A DNA stretch of 64,000 nucleotides, taken from positions 248,001 through 312,000 of the forward strand of contig NZ_OBMQ01000002.1 of the NCBI RefSeq assembly GCF_900217795.1. The letters are read 5' to 3'. Both the position numbers and the translations under genes were made by a program. The notes beneath the pieces were generated by a model that saw only the letters and a list, made by a program, of their open reading frames with translations, did not search any database and had not been told where the DNA came from. Positions within the stretch are counted from its first letter, which is position 1. Every line of letters begins with the position of its first letter. Origin of the DNA: Ureibacillus xyleni. GTDB lineage: Bacteria; Bacillota; Bacilli; Bacillales_A; Planococcaceae. Shown piece by piece: positions 26,836-35,242 of the stretch.

Positions 26836-27411
26836 AATAGCATGACGGTAACTTGTTATATAACTTGTTGTAATACCTACACAAAGGATTGTGACGATTG
26901 ATAAAACCAATGTTTCTGATGATAAAATAATGCCACCTAACATTATGACAATGGCATCTATAAAAAATATTAAAATGCCTACATTGATTTTTGTTTTATC
27001 TGAAATAAACTGAGCTAATAAATCCGTTCCACCTGTACTCGTTTCATAACGTAACATCATCCCAATACCTAGCCCTACAAAAACACCGCCAATAATAGCG
27101 CTTAACATTGGGTCTAGACGAAATAAATTGCGAAATGGCTTAAAAATATCAATAATAACAGACGAGATTAATAATCCATGCAAGCTATTATAAAAGAAGT
27201 GTCTATATTTAAACCAAGCCAAAATAAATATAGGGATGCTTAAAAGAATTATCATCAAACCAATTTTAAGATGAAATAGGTAAAATAAAATTAGTGATAA
27301 GCCAATTATTCCACCATCTAAAATTTCATACGGTGTTAAAAAAGCATTGATGCCAATTGCAAGAAAGATACTACCGAGGATAATTGCTATGGATTTTTTT
27401 ATGTAGTACAT
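26833..27411 (-). CDS. YitT family membrane protein (short form)
   Basis: A protein of 192 residues with about five or six membrane segments and the YitT/DUF161 hallmark LDGGIIGLSLIL near residue 30 and RYETSTGGTDLLAQ near residue 130. Most YitT proteins carry a C-terminal DUF2179 domain; this one stops at the last helix, so it is a membrane-only form. A clear GAAGGAG site sets the start at 27411. Function unknown. Confidence 0.9.
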   Translation of the reverse strand: MYYIKKSIAIILGSIFLAIGINAFLTPYEILDGGIIGLSLILFYLFHLKIGLMIILLSIPIFILAWFKYRHFFYNSLHGLLISSVIIDIFKPFRNLFRLDPMLSAIIGGVFVGLGIGMMLRYETSTGGTDLLAQFISDKTKINVGILIFFIDAIVIMLGGIILSSETLVLSIVTILCVGITTSYITSYRHAI

Positions 27412-27473
27412 TAAATTCTCCTTCATATGGACATGCACTATTTTATGAGGAGAATTGTTAGAAAATGATAATA

Positions 27474-28064
27474 CTATTTAGATGACTTCATGAAAGTAAT
27501 GGTTCTTGCTACGCTATCGTACAAGCACCATTCACGATTATCAACCACAGAACCGACATTAATCCAATACTTTTTCTTAATTAACTGCAACTCTTCGCCG
27601 TATGTAATGTCGAGCGGGAGTTTTTTTCTTTTACGATATATTCCACAACGATGGCTATGACCAAAAAATAGTAGAGGAGTGTCAATGTCGATTGTTAGCT
27701 CAGTTGGTTCCCAATGTTTGTCCCATTTGATTTGGTGGCCATGCAGTAATGTAGCACCCTCTATAACAATCTTGTCAGGGAGTTCGCAAAATTTAGGTAT
27801 CCCAGTAACTTGTGTAATACGTTCCTCTTGGTTACCTCGAATTGAGGGGAAAGTTAATAGGTCCTCAAAATCCTCAGAGATCACTGCAGCCTCATCTAAA
27901 GGTACATTTGATACTGAACTTGCCTTTTTCTTACCTATAATGCATTCATATAAATCACCTAAACCTAATACACAAGCATTAGGAACAACTTGGTGTATAT
28001 GATTCAAAACCGCTTTTGTATCTTCAATATTAGAGTGTAAATCACCTAAAAGGGCATATTTCAA
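27474..28064 (-). CDS. Metallophosphatase family protein
   Basis: A protein of 196 residues starting at a TTG (28064) behind AAAGGTGA. Calcineurin-like phosphoesterase motifs: LLGDLHSNIED, GLGDLYECI (a GD-x-x-(D/E) variant of GDxxD), RGNQEE (in place of GNHE/D), LLHGHQ and FFGHSH. It resembles YfcE/diadenosine tetraphosphatase-type enzymes. The longer open frame to 28439 runs antisense through the ABC transporter gene and is not credible as coding. Divergent from the ABC operon. Confidence 0.9.
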   Translation of the reverse strand: MKYALLGDLHSNIEDTKAVLNHIHQVVPNACVLGLGDLYECIIGKKKASSVSNVPLDEAAVISEDFEDLLTFPSIRGNQEERITQVTGIPKFCELPDKIVIEGATLLHGHQIKWDKHWEPTELTIDIDTPLLFFGHSHRCGIYRKRKKLPLDITYGEELQLIKKKYWINVGSVVDNREWCLYDSVARTITFMKSSK

Positions 28065-28218
28065 AAAAATCACCTTTCCATAAATCGCATACTTGTATAA
28101 TACAATGTCGTATGAGGAAATAAAAATTTTGTGGAATTGATGAACATAGAAATTGCAAAAAAATTTTGTAATATAATGGATTCTAGTAAGAGTACTTTCT
28201 ACCCTAGGAGGGGACAAG

Positions 28219-29127
28219 ATGAATGTAGTGGACGTGAACGAATTAACGAAAAAGTTTGGTAAGTTTGTTGCTCTTGATCGGATTAATTTATGTATTAAAG
28301 AAGGAGAAATATACGGGTTTATCGGACCAAATGGAGCAGGGAAATCTACTACAATTCGTGTACTTTTAGGTATGCTACGTCCAACAAGTGGAGAAGCGAA
28401 AATATTCGGAAAAGACGTGTGGAAAAATGCAGTCGACATCCATAAACAAATCGCCTATGTCCCGGGAGATGCAAATCTTTGGCCAAATTTAACGGGTGGC
28501 GAGGTTATTGATATTTTCTTGAAAATGCGTGGGAGTGGAAGTCAAAGTAAACGTAATGAATTAATTGAACGCTTTAAACTAGACCCATCAAAAAAATGTA
28601 AGGAGTATTCAAAAGGTAATCGGCAAAAGATTGCCCTTATTTCAGCTTTTGCTTCAGATGCGCAAATGTTTATTTTAGATGAGCCAACTTCAGGACTTGA
28701 TCCATTAATGGAACGCATTTTTCAAGAATGTGTGTTAGAGGCAAAAGAACAAGGAAAAAGTGTTTTATTGTCTAGCCATATACTGTCGGAAGTTGAAAAA
28801 CTTTGTGAAAAGATTTCAATTATTCGTGAAGGGAAAATTATAGAAACGGGTACATTAACACAAATGCGCCATTTAACAAGAACGAATTTAACGGTGCAAA
28901 CGAAAAAGCCGATTGAAAGCCTCGCACTAAAAGGGGTTTTTAACTTAGTCAAACAGAATAACGATTTGACATTCCAGGTAGATTCTGAAGAAATTGATGG
29001 GGTTATTCGTTATATAAGTGATTATGGCATTTTGAAATTAGAAAGTGTACCGCCAACATTAGAGGATCTATTTATGCGTCATTATGAAGGTGTAGATGGA
29101 AATTCTACTGGGGGCGAATCTCAATGA
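28219..29127 (+). CDS. ABC transporter ATP-binding protein
   Basis: A 302-residue ABC ATPase. Walker A is in GFIGPNGAGKSTTIRVL, Walker B is in MFILDEPTSGLDPL and the switch His is in LLSSHILSE. The signature is EYSKGNRQKI instead of LSGGQ, a variant usual in exporters of the drug/polyketide-antibiotic group. The C-terminal ~75 residues form the regulatory extension common in ABC-2 partners. The stop overlaps the permease start by four bases (ATGA). Probable role: energising efflux of a hydrophobic compound. Confidence 0.95.
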   Translation: MNVVDVNELTKKFGKFVALDRINLCIKEGEIYGFIGPNGAGKSTTIRVLLGMLRPTSGEAKIFGKDVWKNAVDIHKQIAYVPGDANLWPNLTGGEVIDIFLKMRGSGSQSKRNELIERFKLDPSKKCKEYSKGNRQKIALISAFASDAQMFILDEPTSGLDPLMERIFQECVLEAKEQGKSVLLSSHILSEVEKLCEKISIIREGKIIETGTLTQMRHLTRTNLTVQTKKPIESLALKGVFNLVKQNNDLTFQVDSEEIDGVIRYISDYGILKLESVPPTLEDLFMRHYEGVDGNSTGGESQ

Positions 29128-30716
29128 ATGGACGTCATTTCAAAGGGACAACACAGGTTACAAAAATTATATTTCGAGCACAACGCATTAAAATTTGTGC
29201 ATGGATACTGGGAATTGTACTTGTAACCCTAGCTGTTGCTTATTCCTATCCGAATGTCTATCAAGATGATGTATCGAAAAAAGGATTTGCTATAACAATG
29301 CAAAACCCAGCTATGGTTGCTATGCTTGGGCCAGGTTACGATGAAGCAGATTATTTCGTAACAGTGGGGACTCAATTTGCCCATGAAATGTTGCTATTTA
29401 CCATCATTGCAGTAGCCGTTATGAGTATTTTATTGGTAGGGAGCAGCACGAGAACAGATGAAGAAACTGGGAGAATTGAAGTGGTTCGTTCGTTACCGGT
29501 TGGAAGGTTATCATATTTAGCAGCTTCACTCATCGTTGTTGCCATCGCAAATTTTTTAATTACCCTTTTTTGTAGTATAGGGTTATATCTATTAAATATT
29601 GATGGGATTACTTTACAGAGCGCACTGTTATATGGAGGGATATTAGGGGTAGGGGGACTATTTTTTGGTATTATTACTGCACTGTTTGCTCAAGTTTCTC
29701 CTACTTCAAGAGGGACAACAGGATTATCCTTTGGTGTATTAGTGGTAGCCTATTTAGTTCGAGCATTTGGGGATGTTACTAGTGAGACTATTGCGTTCGC
29801 TTCTCCATTAGGATGGCTAGTAAGAACAGATGTATTTATTAATAACAATTGGTGGCCGATTTTACTTACTACCCTTTTTTCAGTAATTATTTCTTTCTTT
29901 GCATTCTATCTAAACTCTATTCGCGATATAGATGCTGGATTTTTACCGTCAATGAAGGGAAAAACGCATGCTTCGAAATTTTTAATGACCGTATTTGGTT
30001 TGGCTTTCCGATTACAGAAAGTAAAAATGCTTTCTTGGGGAGTCGGAATCTTTGCTCTTAGTGCATCATTTGGTGCAGTACTAGGTGATTTAGAAACGTA
30101 TTTTAGTGAGATGGAATTTTTGCAGTTATTTTTCAATGAACAATCTAAAGTCTCAATGACAGATAATTTTATCTCGTTATTAATGGCTATTATGTCTTTA
30201 ATCGTTGCTATCCCTGTTACGATGACAATATTAAAATTAAAGAGCGAGGAAACTCATAACAGAACAGAAAATTTTTTTAGTCGTGTTATTTCAAGGAATC
30301 ATGTTTTAAGTAGTTATACTTTATTAGCGGTTTTAGAAAGTATATATTTGCAATTTTTATTAGCAATTGGTTTGTGGGTCGCAAGTTCTGTATCCTTACA
30401 AGTTGCAATGAAGTCATCCTTTATTTATTTACCTGCACTATGGTTGATGATTAGCTTATCAGTGATGCTGTATGGTGCGGTGCCTAAAATAATGAATCTT
30501 ATTTGGATATATGTAGCGTTTTGTTTTATTGTCATTTATTTGAGTGAAATGTTAAACTTCCCACTTTGGTTGCGAAATGTATCGGCATTTGAAAGCATCC
30601 CTAATCTTCCCGCTGCAGGAATGTCGTGGTCTGCTATCATTGTAGAATTTATATTAACGATTGCCTTCTCATTGATTGGATTTGTTTCTTATAACAGAAG
30701 AGATTTAAAAGGTTAA
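29124..30716 (+). CDS. ABC-2 type permease, antibiotic-exporter-like
   Basis: A protein of 530 residues with about twelve membrane segments in two similar halves (roughly 20-265 and 290-530). It resembles the fused ABC-2 permeases annotated as exporters of polyketide antibiotics: the segment STRTDEETGRIEVVRSLPVG after the second helix and GFLPSMKGK before the second half. Partner of the preceding ATPase, translationally coupled. Substrate unknown. Confidence 0.9.
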   Translation: MNGRHFKGTTQVTKIIFRAQRIKICAWILGIVLVTLAVAYSYPNVYQDDVSKKGFAITMQNPAMVAMLGPGYDEADYFVTVGTQFAHEMLLFTIIAVAVMSILLVGSSTRTDEETGRIEVVRSLPVGRLSYLAASLIVVAIANFLITLFCSIGLYLLNIDGITLQSALLYGGILGVGGLFFGIITALFAQVSPTSRGTTGLSFGVLVVAYLVRAFGDVTSETIAFASPLGWLVRTDVFINNNWWPILLTTLFSVIISFFAFYLNSIRDIDAGFLPSMKGKTHASKFLMTVFGLAFRLQKVKMLSWGVGIFALSASFGAVLGDLETYFSEMEFLQLFFNEQSKVSMTDNFISLLMAIMSLIVAIPVTMTILKLKSEETHNRTENFFSRVISRNHVLSSYTLLAVLESIYLQFLLAIGLWVASSVSLQVAMKSSFIYLPALWLMISLSVMLYGAVPKIMNLIWIYVAFCFIVIYLSEMLNFPLWLRNVSAFESIPNLPAAGMSWSAIIVEFILTIAFSLIGFVSYNRRDLKG

Positions 30717-30725
30717 AATTGTTAT

Positions 30726-30760
30726 GCTGTTTTCTTTCTTAAGAAAACGGCTTTTTTTCT
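30726..30760 (+). terminator. Intrinsic terminator after the ABC operon
   Basis: The stem GCTGTTTTCTT / AAGAAAACGGC with a short TCTT loop is followed by T7. Confidence 0.85.
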
Positions 30761-30810
30761 ATTGTTGTGGGAGTTTGTGAAAATATACGAAAGAAAAAAA
30801 TTTGTTTAGC

Positions 30811-30839
30811 TTATATAAATTCAATTTTTAAGCATGATA
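30811..30839 (+). promoter_or_regulatory. Putative sigma-G promoter of the gamma-SASP gene
   Basis: TTATA (30811-30815), 17 bases, CATGATA (30833-30839) resembles the forespore sigma-G pattern (xxnATA - 17/18 - CATnnTA). The position 32 bases before the start codon and the gene type support it; no experiment is implied. Confidence 0.4.
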
Positions 30840-30870
30840 ATTGCATAACAATTTTGGAGGTGTTTTTTTG

Positions 30871-31713
30871 ATGCAAAACAATAATGGCAAACGCTTTACA
30901 CAAGCAGGGACAGATATTGATGAAGTGAAACGTCTAAATGCTGGTCAATCTAGTATGGGAACAAATCCACAACAAGTAAGAGAAGAGATTGCTCGTGAAG
31001 CGGGCCCATTCGGAAAATCTTTCTCTAATCAACCAAGTGGATCTTTCGGGGCAGGGAAAACAGCTTCGGGAACAGATATTCAAAAAGTGCGTGAAGAGAT
31101 AGCACAGGAATCAGCTCCATTTGGTCAATCCTTCGCAACACCAGCACCAGCAAGCAATTCATTTGGTGCAGGTAAAACAGCTTCAGGAACAGATATCCAA
31201 AAGGTACGAGAAGAGATAGCACAAGAATCAGCCCCATTTGGTCAATCATTCTCATCACCAGCACCAGCAAGCAATTCATTTGGTGCAGGTAAAACAGCTT
31301 CAGGAACAGATATCCAAAAGGTACGAGAAGAGATAGCACAAGAATCAGCTCCATTTGGCCAATCATTCTCATCACCAGCACCAGCAAGCAATACATTCGG
31401 TGCAGGTAAAACAGCTTCAGGTACAGATATTCAAAAAGTACGAGAAGAGATAGCACAAGAATCGGCACCATTTGGCCAATCATTCTCATCACCAACACCA
31501 GCAAGCAATACATTCGGTGCAGGTAAAACAGCTTCGGGTACAGATATCCAAAAGGTACGAGAAGAGATTGCTCAAGAAGCAGGGCCATTTAATCAAGCAA
31601 TGCCTAGCCAAGGTGCTGCTGGTAAAACAATGGCTGGTACGGACATTCAAGAAGTGCGTCGACAAAATCAACAAGCAGAACAAGCGAAAAATAATAAATT
31701 TAATCAATTTTAG
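30871..31713 (+). CDS. Gamma-type small acid-soluble spore protein with expanded tandem repeats
   Basis: A protein of 280 residues, about three times the usual gamma-SASP. The ATG at 30871 follows GGAGGTG. N-terminus KRFTQAGTDIDEVKRLN, then a divergent first unit (NPQQVREEIAREAGPFG), then near-identical 39-residue units of the form AGKTASGTDIQKVREEI-AQESAPFGQSF plus a Pro/Ala/Ser spacer, and a tail with DIQEVRRQNQQAEQ like classical SspE ends. The TEFASE cleavage sequence for the germination protease GPR found in B. subtilis SspE is not seen. Expected role: amino-acid reserve stored in the spore core. Strongly hydrophilic, with no Cys or Trp. A smaller relative follows. Confidence 0.92.
   Translation: MQNNNGKRFTQAGTDIDEVKRLNAGQSSMGTNPQQVREEIAREAGPFGKSFSNQPSGSFGAGKTASGTDIQKVREEIAQESAPFGQSFATPAPASNSFGAGKTASGTDIQKVREEIAQESAPFGQSFSSPAPASNSFGAGKTASGTDIQKVREEIAQESAPFGQSFSSPAPASNTFGAGKTASGTDIQKVREEIAQESAPFGQSFSSPTPASNTFGAGKTASGTDIQKVREEIAQEAGPFNQAMPSQGAAGKTMAGTDIQEVRRQNQQAEQAKNNKFNQF
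31051..31590 (+). repeat. Tandem 117-base coding repeat in the gamma-SASP gene
   Basis: Units begin at 31051, 31168, 31285, 31402 and 31519, exactly 117 bases (39 codons) apart; four are complete and the fifth diverges after about 70 bases. Units two to four are nearly identical, indicating recent duplication. Confidence 0.95.
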
Positions 31714-31717
31714 TTAA

Positions 31718-31749
31718 GGAAACGCCTCTTTATGGGGCGTTTTTTTTAC
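31718..31749 (+). terminator. Intrinsic terminator
   Basis: AACGCC / GGCGTT stem with the loop TCTTTATGG and a T8 tail, directly after the SASP stop codon. Confidence 0.85.
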
Positions 31750-31750
31750 A

Positions 31751-31846
31751 AAAGCAAATAACTAAATCTCAGTAGAAAATAACATGGTTTAAAAAGCAAA
31801 TAAACTCAAACCAAAAGCAAATAACTCCATTTCAAAGGCAAATAAA
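31751..31846 (+). repeat. Four short direct repeats AAAGSAAATAA
   Basis: Copies of AAAGCAAATAA at 31751, 31793 and 31814, and AAAGGCAAATAA near 31835, fill the region just upstream of the second SASP-like gene. Spacing is irregular (42, 21 and about 21 bases). Confidence 0.7.
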
Positions 31847-31860
31847 GGAGATATCTTATT

Positions 31861-32052
31861 ATGACTAATCGAAATAGTTTTACAATTGCAGGAACTGATA
31901 TCGAAGAAGTAAAACGAAAGAATGCGGAAGCAGGGTTATCTTATAAAGAGGTATTAGAACACCTTGCAAAAACTGGGGGATACGATACAAAGGCATATAG
32001 CGATACAAATGTTGAAGAAGTGAAAAAACAAATTCATAAACATTTACATTAA
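31861..32052 (+). CDS. Small SASP-like protein
   Basis: A protein of 63 residues with two AGTDIEEVKRKNAE-like units (FTIAGTDIEEVKRKN and YSDTNVEEVKKQIH), the same motif as the N-terminus of the gamma-SASP just upstream, so the two are paralogues. AAAGGAGA precedes the ATG. It is probably made in the forespore, but no GPR site is visible. It may be a member of the gamma family reduced to two units. Confidence 0.8.
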   Translation: MTNRNSFTIAGTDIEEVKRKNAEAGLSYKEVLEHLAKTGGYDTKAYSDTNVEEVKKQIHKHLH

Positions 32053-32056
32053 AACG

Positions 32057-32096
32057 AAAGAACTGCCCACCTTTTCGGTAAAGCAGTTCTTTTATT
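32057..32096. terminator. Intrinsic terminator between convergent genes
   Basis: AAAGAACTGC / GCAGTTCTTT with a 16-base loop and T-rich tail, between the SASP-like gene and the PilZ gene. Confidence 0.8.
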
Positions 32097-32097
32097 C

Positions 32098-32484
32098 TTA
32101 CTTAATTTTTTCAAGTAGATTATTTCTAAAATAAGTACGGGGATCTTCATAAATAAATTCAGTGTCGGGAATAGTTAAATTATTTCTGCGAAGTGCACTT
32201 AACTTATTAATAATTAAAGCTAATCGGTCTTGAGTTATACGACTTAATTTAAAATATATACCGTAAGAATAGATATCCAAAAACTCTTCATTTGTCCATT
32301 TTAATTGGCAATCTACTTCAAATTGCTCATTAAGTAAACTAAAACAAATTCGAAACTTCATATTCATGTTGATGGGTGACTTTAGATTAGAGCGTATTTT
32401 TAATCCGCCTAATCCGATGTTGTCGATTAATATAGGCGTTTTACCAACTTGCACCTTTTTTCCGTTTACTTCTGAAATCGTCAT
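32098..32484 (-). CDS. PilZ domain c-di-GMP receptor; true start lies upstream and is unresolved
   Basis: From the first in-frame ATG (32484) the protein has 128 residues with the PilZ core: ILIDNIGLGGLKIRS (D/N-x-S-x-x-G variant), a FEVDCQLKW strand and YSYGIYFKLS. The other half of the c-di-GMP site, the RxxxR motif (RKYFR, codons at 32515-32529), lies in frame but upstream of that ATG. The frame is open back to a TGA at 32626-32628, yet contains no ATG, GTG or TTG. Either a near-cognate start such as ATC at 32580 is used, or an A-run (32587-32592) carries an indel, or the gene is frameshifted. Probable role: c-di-GMP-responsive effector. Confidence 0.8.
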   Translation of the reverse strand: MTISEVNGKKVQVGKTPILIDNIGLGGLKIRSNLKSPINMNMKFRICFSLLNEQFEVDCQLKWTNEEFLDIYSYGIYFKLSRITQDRLALIINKLSALRRNNLTIPDTEFIYEDPRTYFRNNLLEKIK

Positions 32485-32687
32485 TTCTCCTGATAATGGA
32501 TTTTGGAATTCGAAACGGAAATACTTTCTTCTTTCAAAAGGTACAGAAGGTTTAGAATACTCCGGGTTATAAGTAACGATAAATTTTTTCCAAAATGTAG
32601 AATTTATATTTCCTATTAATATATTTCATTAGAATAAGAGTATAATAGATGTAATACACTTTGAGGTCATGAGGGGGAGAAATCGTA

Positions 32688-34022
32688 ATGGAGGCATTGT
32701 TAAACCGTGTAAAAGAAACCAGAAATGTGCTTCGTAAACATATTATCGAAAACATTTTGAATGAATTTGATGAGCAATGTATGGGGCTTGATTGTAATAA
32801 GAGAAAAATGAAGTATACAAAAATGATGGAAAGTCCGTTTCGTTTTTTTAGAGGAAGTGCCTACTTATATTATTACGATGCAACAAAAATCCCATTATCT
32901 TTCCATACAGATACTGATAAGCCAACTTGGATTCAAGGCGATTTGCATATGGAAAACTTCGGGGCATTCCAAAATGAAAATGGCGAAATTGTCTTTGATG
33001 TAAATGATTTTGATGAAGGATATATTGGTTCCTATATTTATGATGTATTAAGAATGACTGTTAGTATCGCATTATATTGTGAAGCAAATGGATTGTCTGA
33101 TAAACAACAAGAAGATCGAATTGAAACCTATTTAGATGCGTACTATGATCAATTAAAACGTTTCAAAAAAGGGAAAGACGACCCATATACACTAACCTTT
33201 ACTGTGGACAATACAAAGGGTCCGGTTAAAAAGGTTTTGAAAAAATTAGCCAAACGTCAAAGAGATCATTTGCTAAATGACATTACTTATATAAATGAAG
33301 AAAACAAAAGAGTATTTGCTTGGTCTGAGGAAATTGAGCCGGTAAATGTTAAGGAACGAACTCTATTAGAATCCTTAACAGATAACTATTTTAACTCCCT
33401 TGACAATGAGGATAAAAAGGACATTTCTTATTATACAATTAAAGATATAGCTCGAAAACACGGCACTGGCACAGCGTCAATTGGATTAGATCGATACTAT
33501 ATTTTAATTGAAGGTGAAAAAGATGCAAATGGTGTAGACGATTTAGTTCTTGAAGTAAAAGAAGTACGCACGCCAGTTCCTGCTTATTTCTTACCTTACA
33601 GAGAAAAGTTTTGGAGTAAGTATGAGCATCAAGGAAAACGTGTTGTTGCAACTCAAAAAGCAATGCACCATTTAGAAGATCCTTATTTAGGGTATTTAAC
33701 TATTGATGGAAGAGAATTTTATGTTCGTGAACGTTCTCCTTATAAAAAGAAAGTAAAGTCTACCCAACTTTTAGCACCAGAAGATTTTGATGCAACTTTA
33801 AAAATTATGGGGAAAGTGACAGCAAAGATTCATTCCCGCGCGGATGTGGATACAGAAGCGGAGTTATTTAGTCATGAAAGTGAAGAAGAAATCCTAAATG
33901 CAATTGGAAAGGATTTTACTGCCTTTAAATCACAAATTACATTAGCCGCACTTACTTATAAAGAACAAGTAAATCATGATTATGAGTTATTTTGTGAGTG
34001 GGTGAAGGAGTCATTTTTCTAA
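32688..34022 (+). CDS. DUF2252 family protein (kinase-like fold)
   Basis: A protein of 444 residues, full length for DUF2252. Motifs resemble aminoglycoside-phosphotransferase-type kinases: FRFFRGSAYLYYYD, WIQGDLHMENFGAF (GDLHxxNF, catalytic-loop-like), VFDVNDFDEGY (DFD, metal-loop-like), KHGTGTASIGLDRYYILI and a C-terminal LGKVTAKIHSR-like helix (MGKVTAKIHSRAD). No substrate is established for the family. The ribosome-binding site GAGGGGGAG precedes the ATG. Divergent from the PilZ gene. Confidence 0.93.
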   Translation: MEALLNRVKETRNVLRKHIIENILNEFDEQCMGLDCNKRKMKYTKMMESPFRFFRGSAYLYYYDATKIPLSFHTDTDKPTWIQGDLHMENFGAFQNENGEIVFDVNDFDEGYIGSYIYDVLRMTVSIALYCEANGLSDKQQEDRIETYLDAYYDQLKRFKKGKDDPYTLTFTVDNTKGPVKKVLKKLAKRQRDHLLNDITYINEENKRVFAWSEEIEPVNVKERTLLESLTDNYFNSLDNEDKKDISYYTIKDIARKHGTGTASIGLDRYYILIEGEKDANGVDDLVLEVKEVRTPVPAYFLPYREKFWSKYEHQGKRVVATQKAMHHLEDPYLGYLTIDGREFYVRERSPYKKKVKSTQLLAPEDFDATLKIMGKVTAKIHSRADVDTEAELFSHESEEEILNAIGKDFTAFKSQITLAALTYKEQVNHDYELFCEWVKESFF

Positions 34023-34039
34023 CATTCATAACATAAAAG

Positions 34040-34075
34040 TACGCATGGAAGAAATCTACTTCCATGTGTTTTTTA
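34040..34075 (+). terminator. Intrinsic terminator
   Basis: CGCATGGAAG / CTTCCATGTG with a seven-base loop and T6 tail. Confidence 0.85.
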
Positions 34076-34149
34076 GTGTGTCTATCCTTTATAAAAACAA
34101 CATACATTGTACTGAATGTCACGACTACTTTTTGGGGAAGTGATTTTAG

Positions 34150-35229
34150 TTGCCGCAACTTAAGTTAGAAAATGTAAGCAAATGGTACAATGACAATGTT
34201 TGTGCAGTTCAAAATGTAAGTTTGCAAATTGAAAAAGAAGAATTCGTTGTTATTGTTGGTCCTTCAGGCTGTGGCAAATCTACATTATTAAGAATGATTG
34301 CAGGGCTCGAGAAAGCATCATCAGGCAAAATTTATTTAGATGGCACATGTATCAATGAGCTTCCAACAAGAGATAGACAAATTGCGATGGTTTTTCAAAA
34401 TTATGCCTTGTATCCACATATGACAGTCTACGAAAATTTAGCATTTGGATTGAAAATGAGAAAGATTCCAAAAGTGGAAATTGATAAACGCATTAATGAA
34501 GTGACGAAAAACTTAAAGATTAATGGATTATTAAATCGTAAACCACAGAGTCTTTCAGGTGGCCAGTGTCAAAGAGTAGCATTAGCTCGTGCCATTATCA
34601 AAAAGACAAAGCTGTTTTTAATGGATGAACCTTTGTCTAGCCTTGATTCCACATTGCGTTTACAAATGCGGAGGGAAATTACAAATTTACATAACAAAAT
34701 AAAAATAACATCAATTTACGTTACACATGACCAATCAGAAGCGATGACAATGGCAACGAAACTATTTGTGATGAAAGATGGCGTGATTCTACAAGTAGGA
34801 CCACCTATGAACGTATATGAAAAACCAAATAGTATATTTGTTGCAACTTTTTTAGGTTCACCAGGAATGAATATTCTTCGGGGGAAGTTAATGGATGACA
34901 CATTTATGATAGGCAAATCTTCAATCAAACTGCCAATGGACAAGTACGGTTACTTGTTGGAACAGGGTTATTGCAATAAGGAACTTCTCTTAGGGGTTAG
35001 GCCAGAGCATATTGTACAAGCAAAAGATAATGAATCTAATATATTGGATATCAAGATTACCCATGTTGAAAGACTAGGGGATGTTAGTTTGATATATTCA
35101 TTTTTTGAATGCCAACCAATAGTAGCCAAAATGAATGATTTCACAATGAAATTTACCTTGGATTTAGATAGAATCCATTTCTTTGATCCATTGACGGAAA
35201 AGCGTGTAGATAGCTTTAACGATGAGTAA
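34150..35229 (+). CDS. ABC transporter ATPase, probably serving molybdate uptake (ModC role)
   Basis: A protein of 359 residues: Walker A GPSGCGKSTLLRM, Q-loop MVFQNYALYPHMT, signature LSGGQCQRVALARA, Walker B LFLMDEPLSSLD and the H-loop VTHDQSEAM. The sequence resembles the MalK/UgpC group; the last ~120 residues are a TOBE-like regulatory domain with GVRPEHI. A TTG start follows GGGGAAGTGA. Its stop lies 13 bases before the likely modA start, so it is the first gene of the modA-modB operon and most likely the ATPase for that transporter, although ModC-type sequences often look different. Confidence 0.85.
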   Translation: MPQLKLENVSKWYNDNVCAVQNVSLQIEKEEFVVIVGPSGCGKSTLLRMIAGLEKASSGKIYLDGTCINELPTRDRQIAMVFQNYALYPHMTVYENLAFGLKMRKIPKVEIDKRINEVTKNLKINGLLNRKPQSLSGGQCQRVALARAIIKKTKLFLMDEPLSSLDSTLRLQMRREITNLHNKIKITSIYVTHDQSEAMTMATKLFVMKDGVILQVGPPMNVYEKPNSIFVATFLGSPGMNILRGKLMDDTFMIGKSSIKLPMDKYGYLLEQGYCNKELLLGVRPEHIVQAKDNESNILDIKITHVERLGDVSLIYSFFECQPIVAKMNDFTMKFTLDLDRIHFFDPLTEKRVDSFNDE

Positions 35230-35242
35230 AAGAGGTGTTTTA

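Noticed and set aside
28065-28439. N-terminal extension of the metallophosphatase frame
   Set aside because: It runs through the ABC transporter promoter and gene on the other strand; the phosphoesterase fold and ribosome-binding site begin at 28064.
31025-31588. 187-residue reverse frame rich in Leu/Val
   Set aside because: It is antisense to the gamma-SASP repeat array; the repeat phase keeps the frame open. No ribosome-binding site and low complexity.
31051-31590. CRISPR-like repeat array
   Set aside because: Units are contiguous, in frame and encode the SASP repeats; there are no unique spacers.
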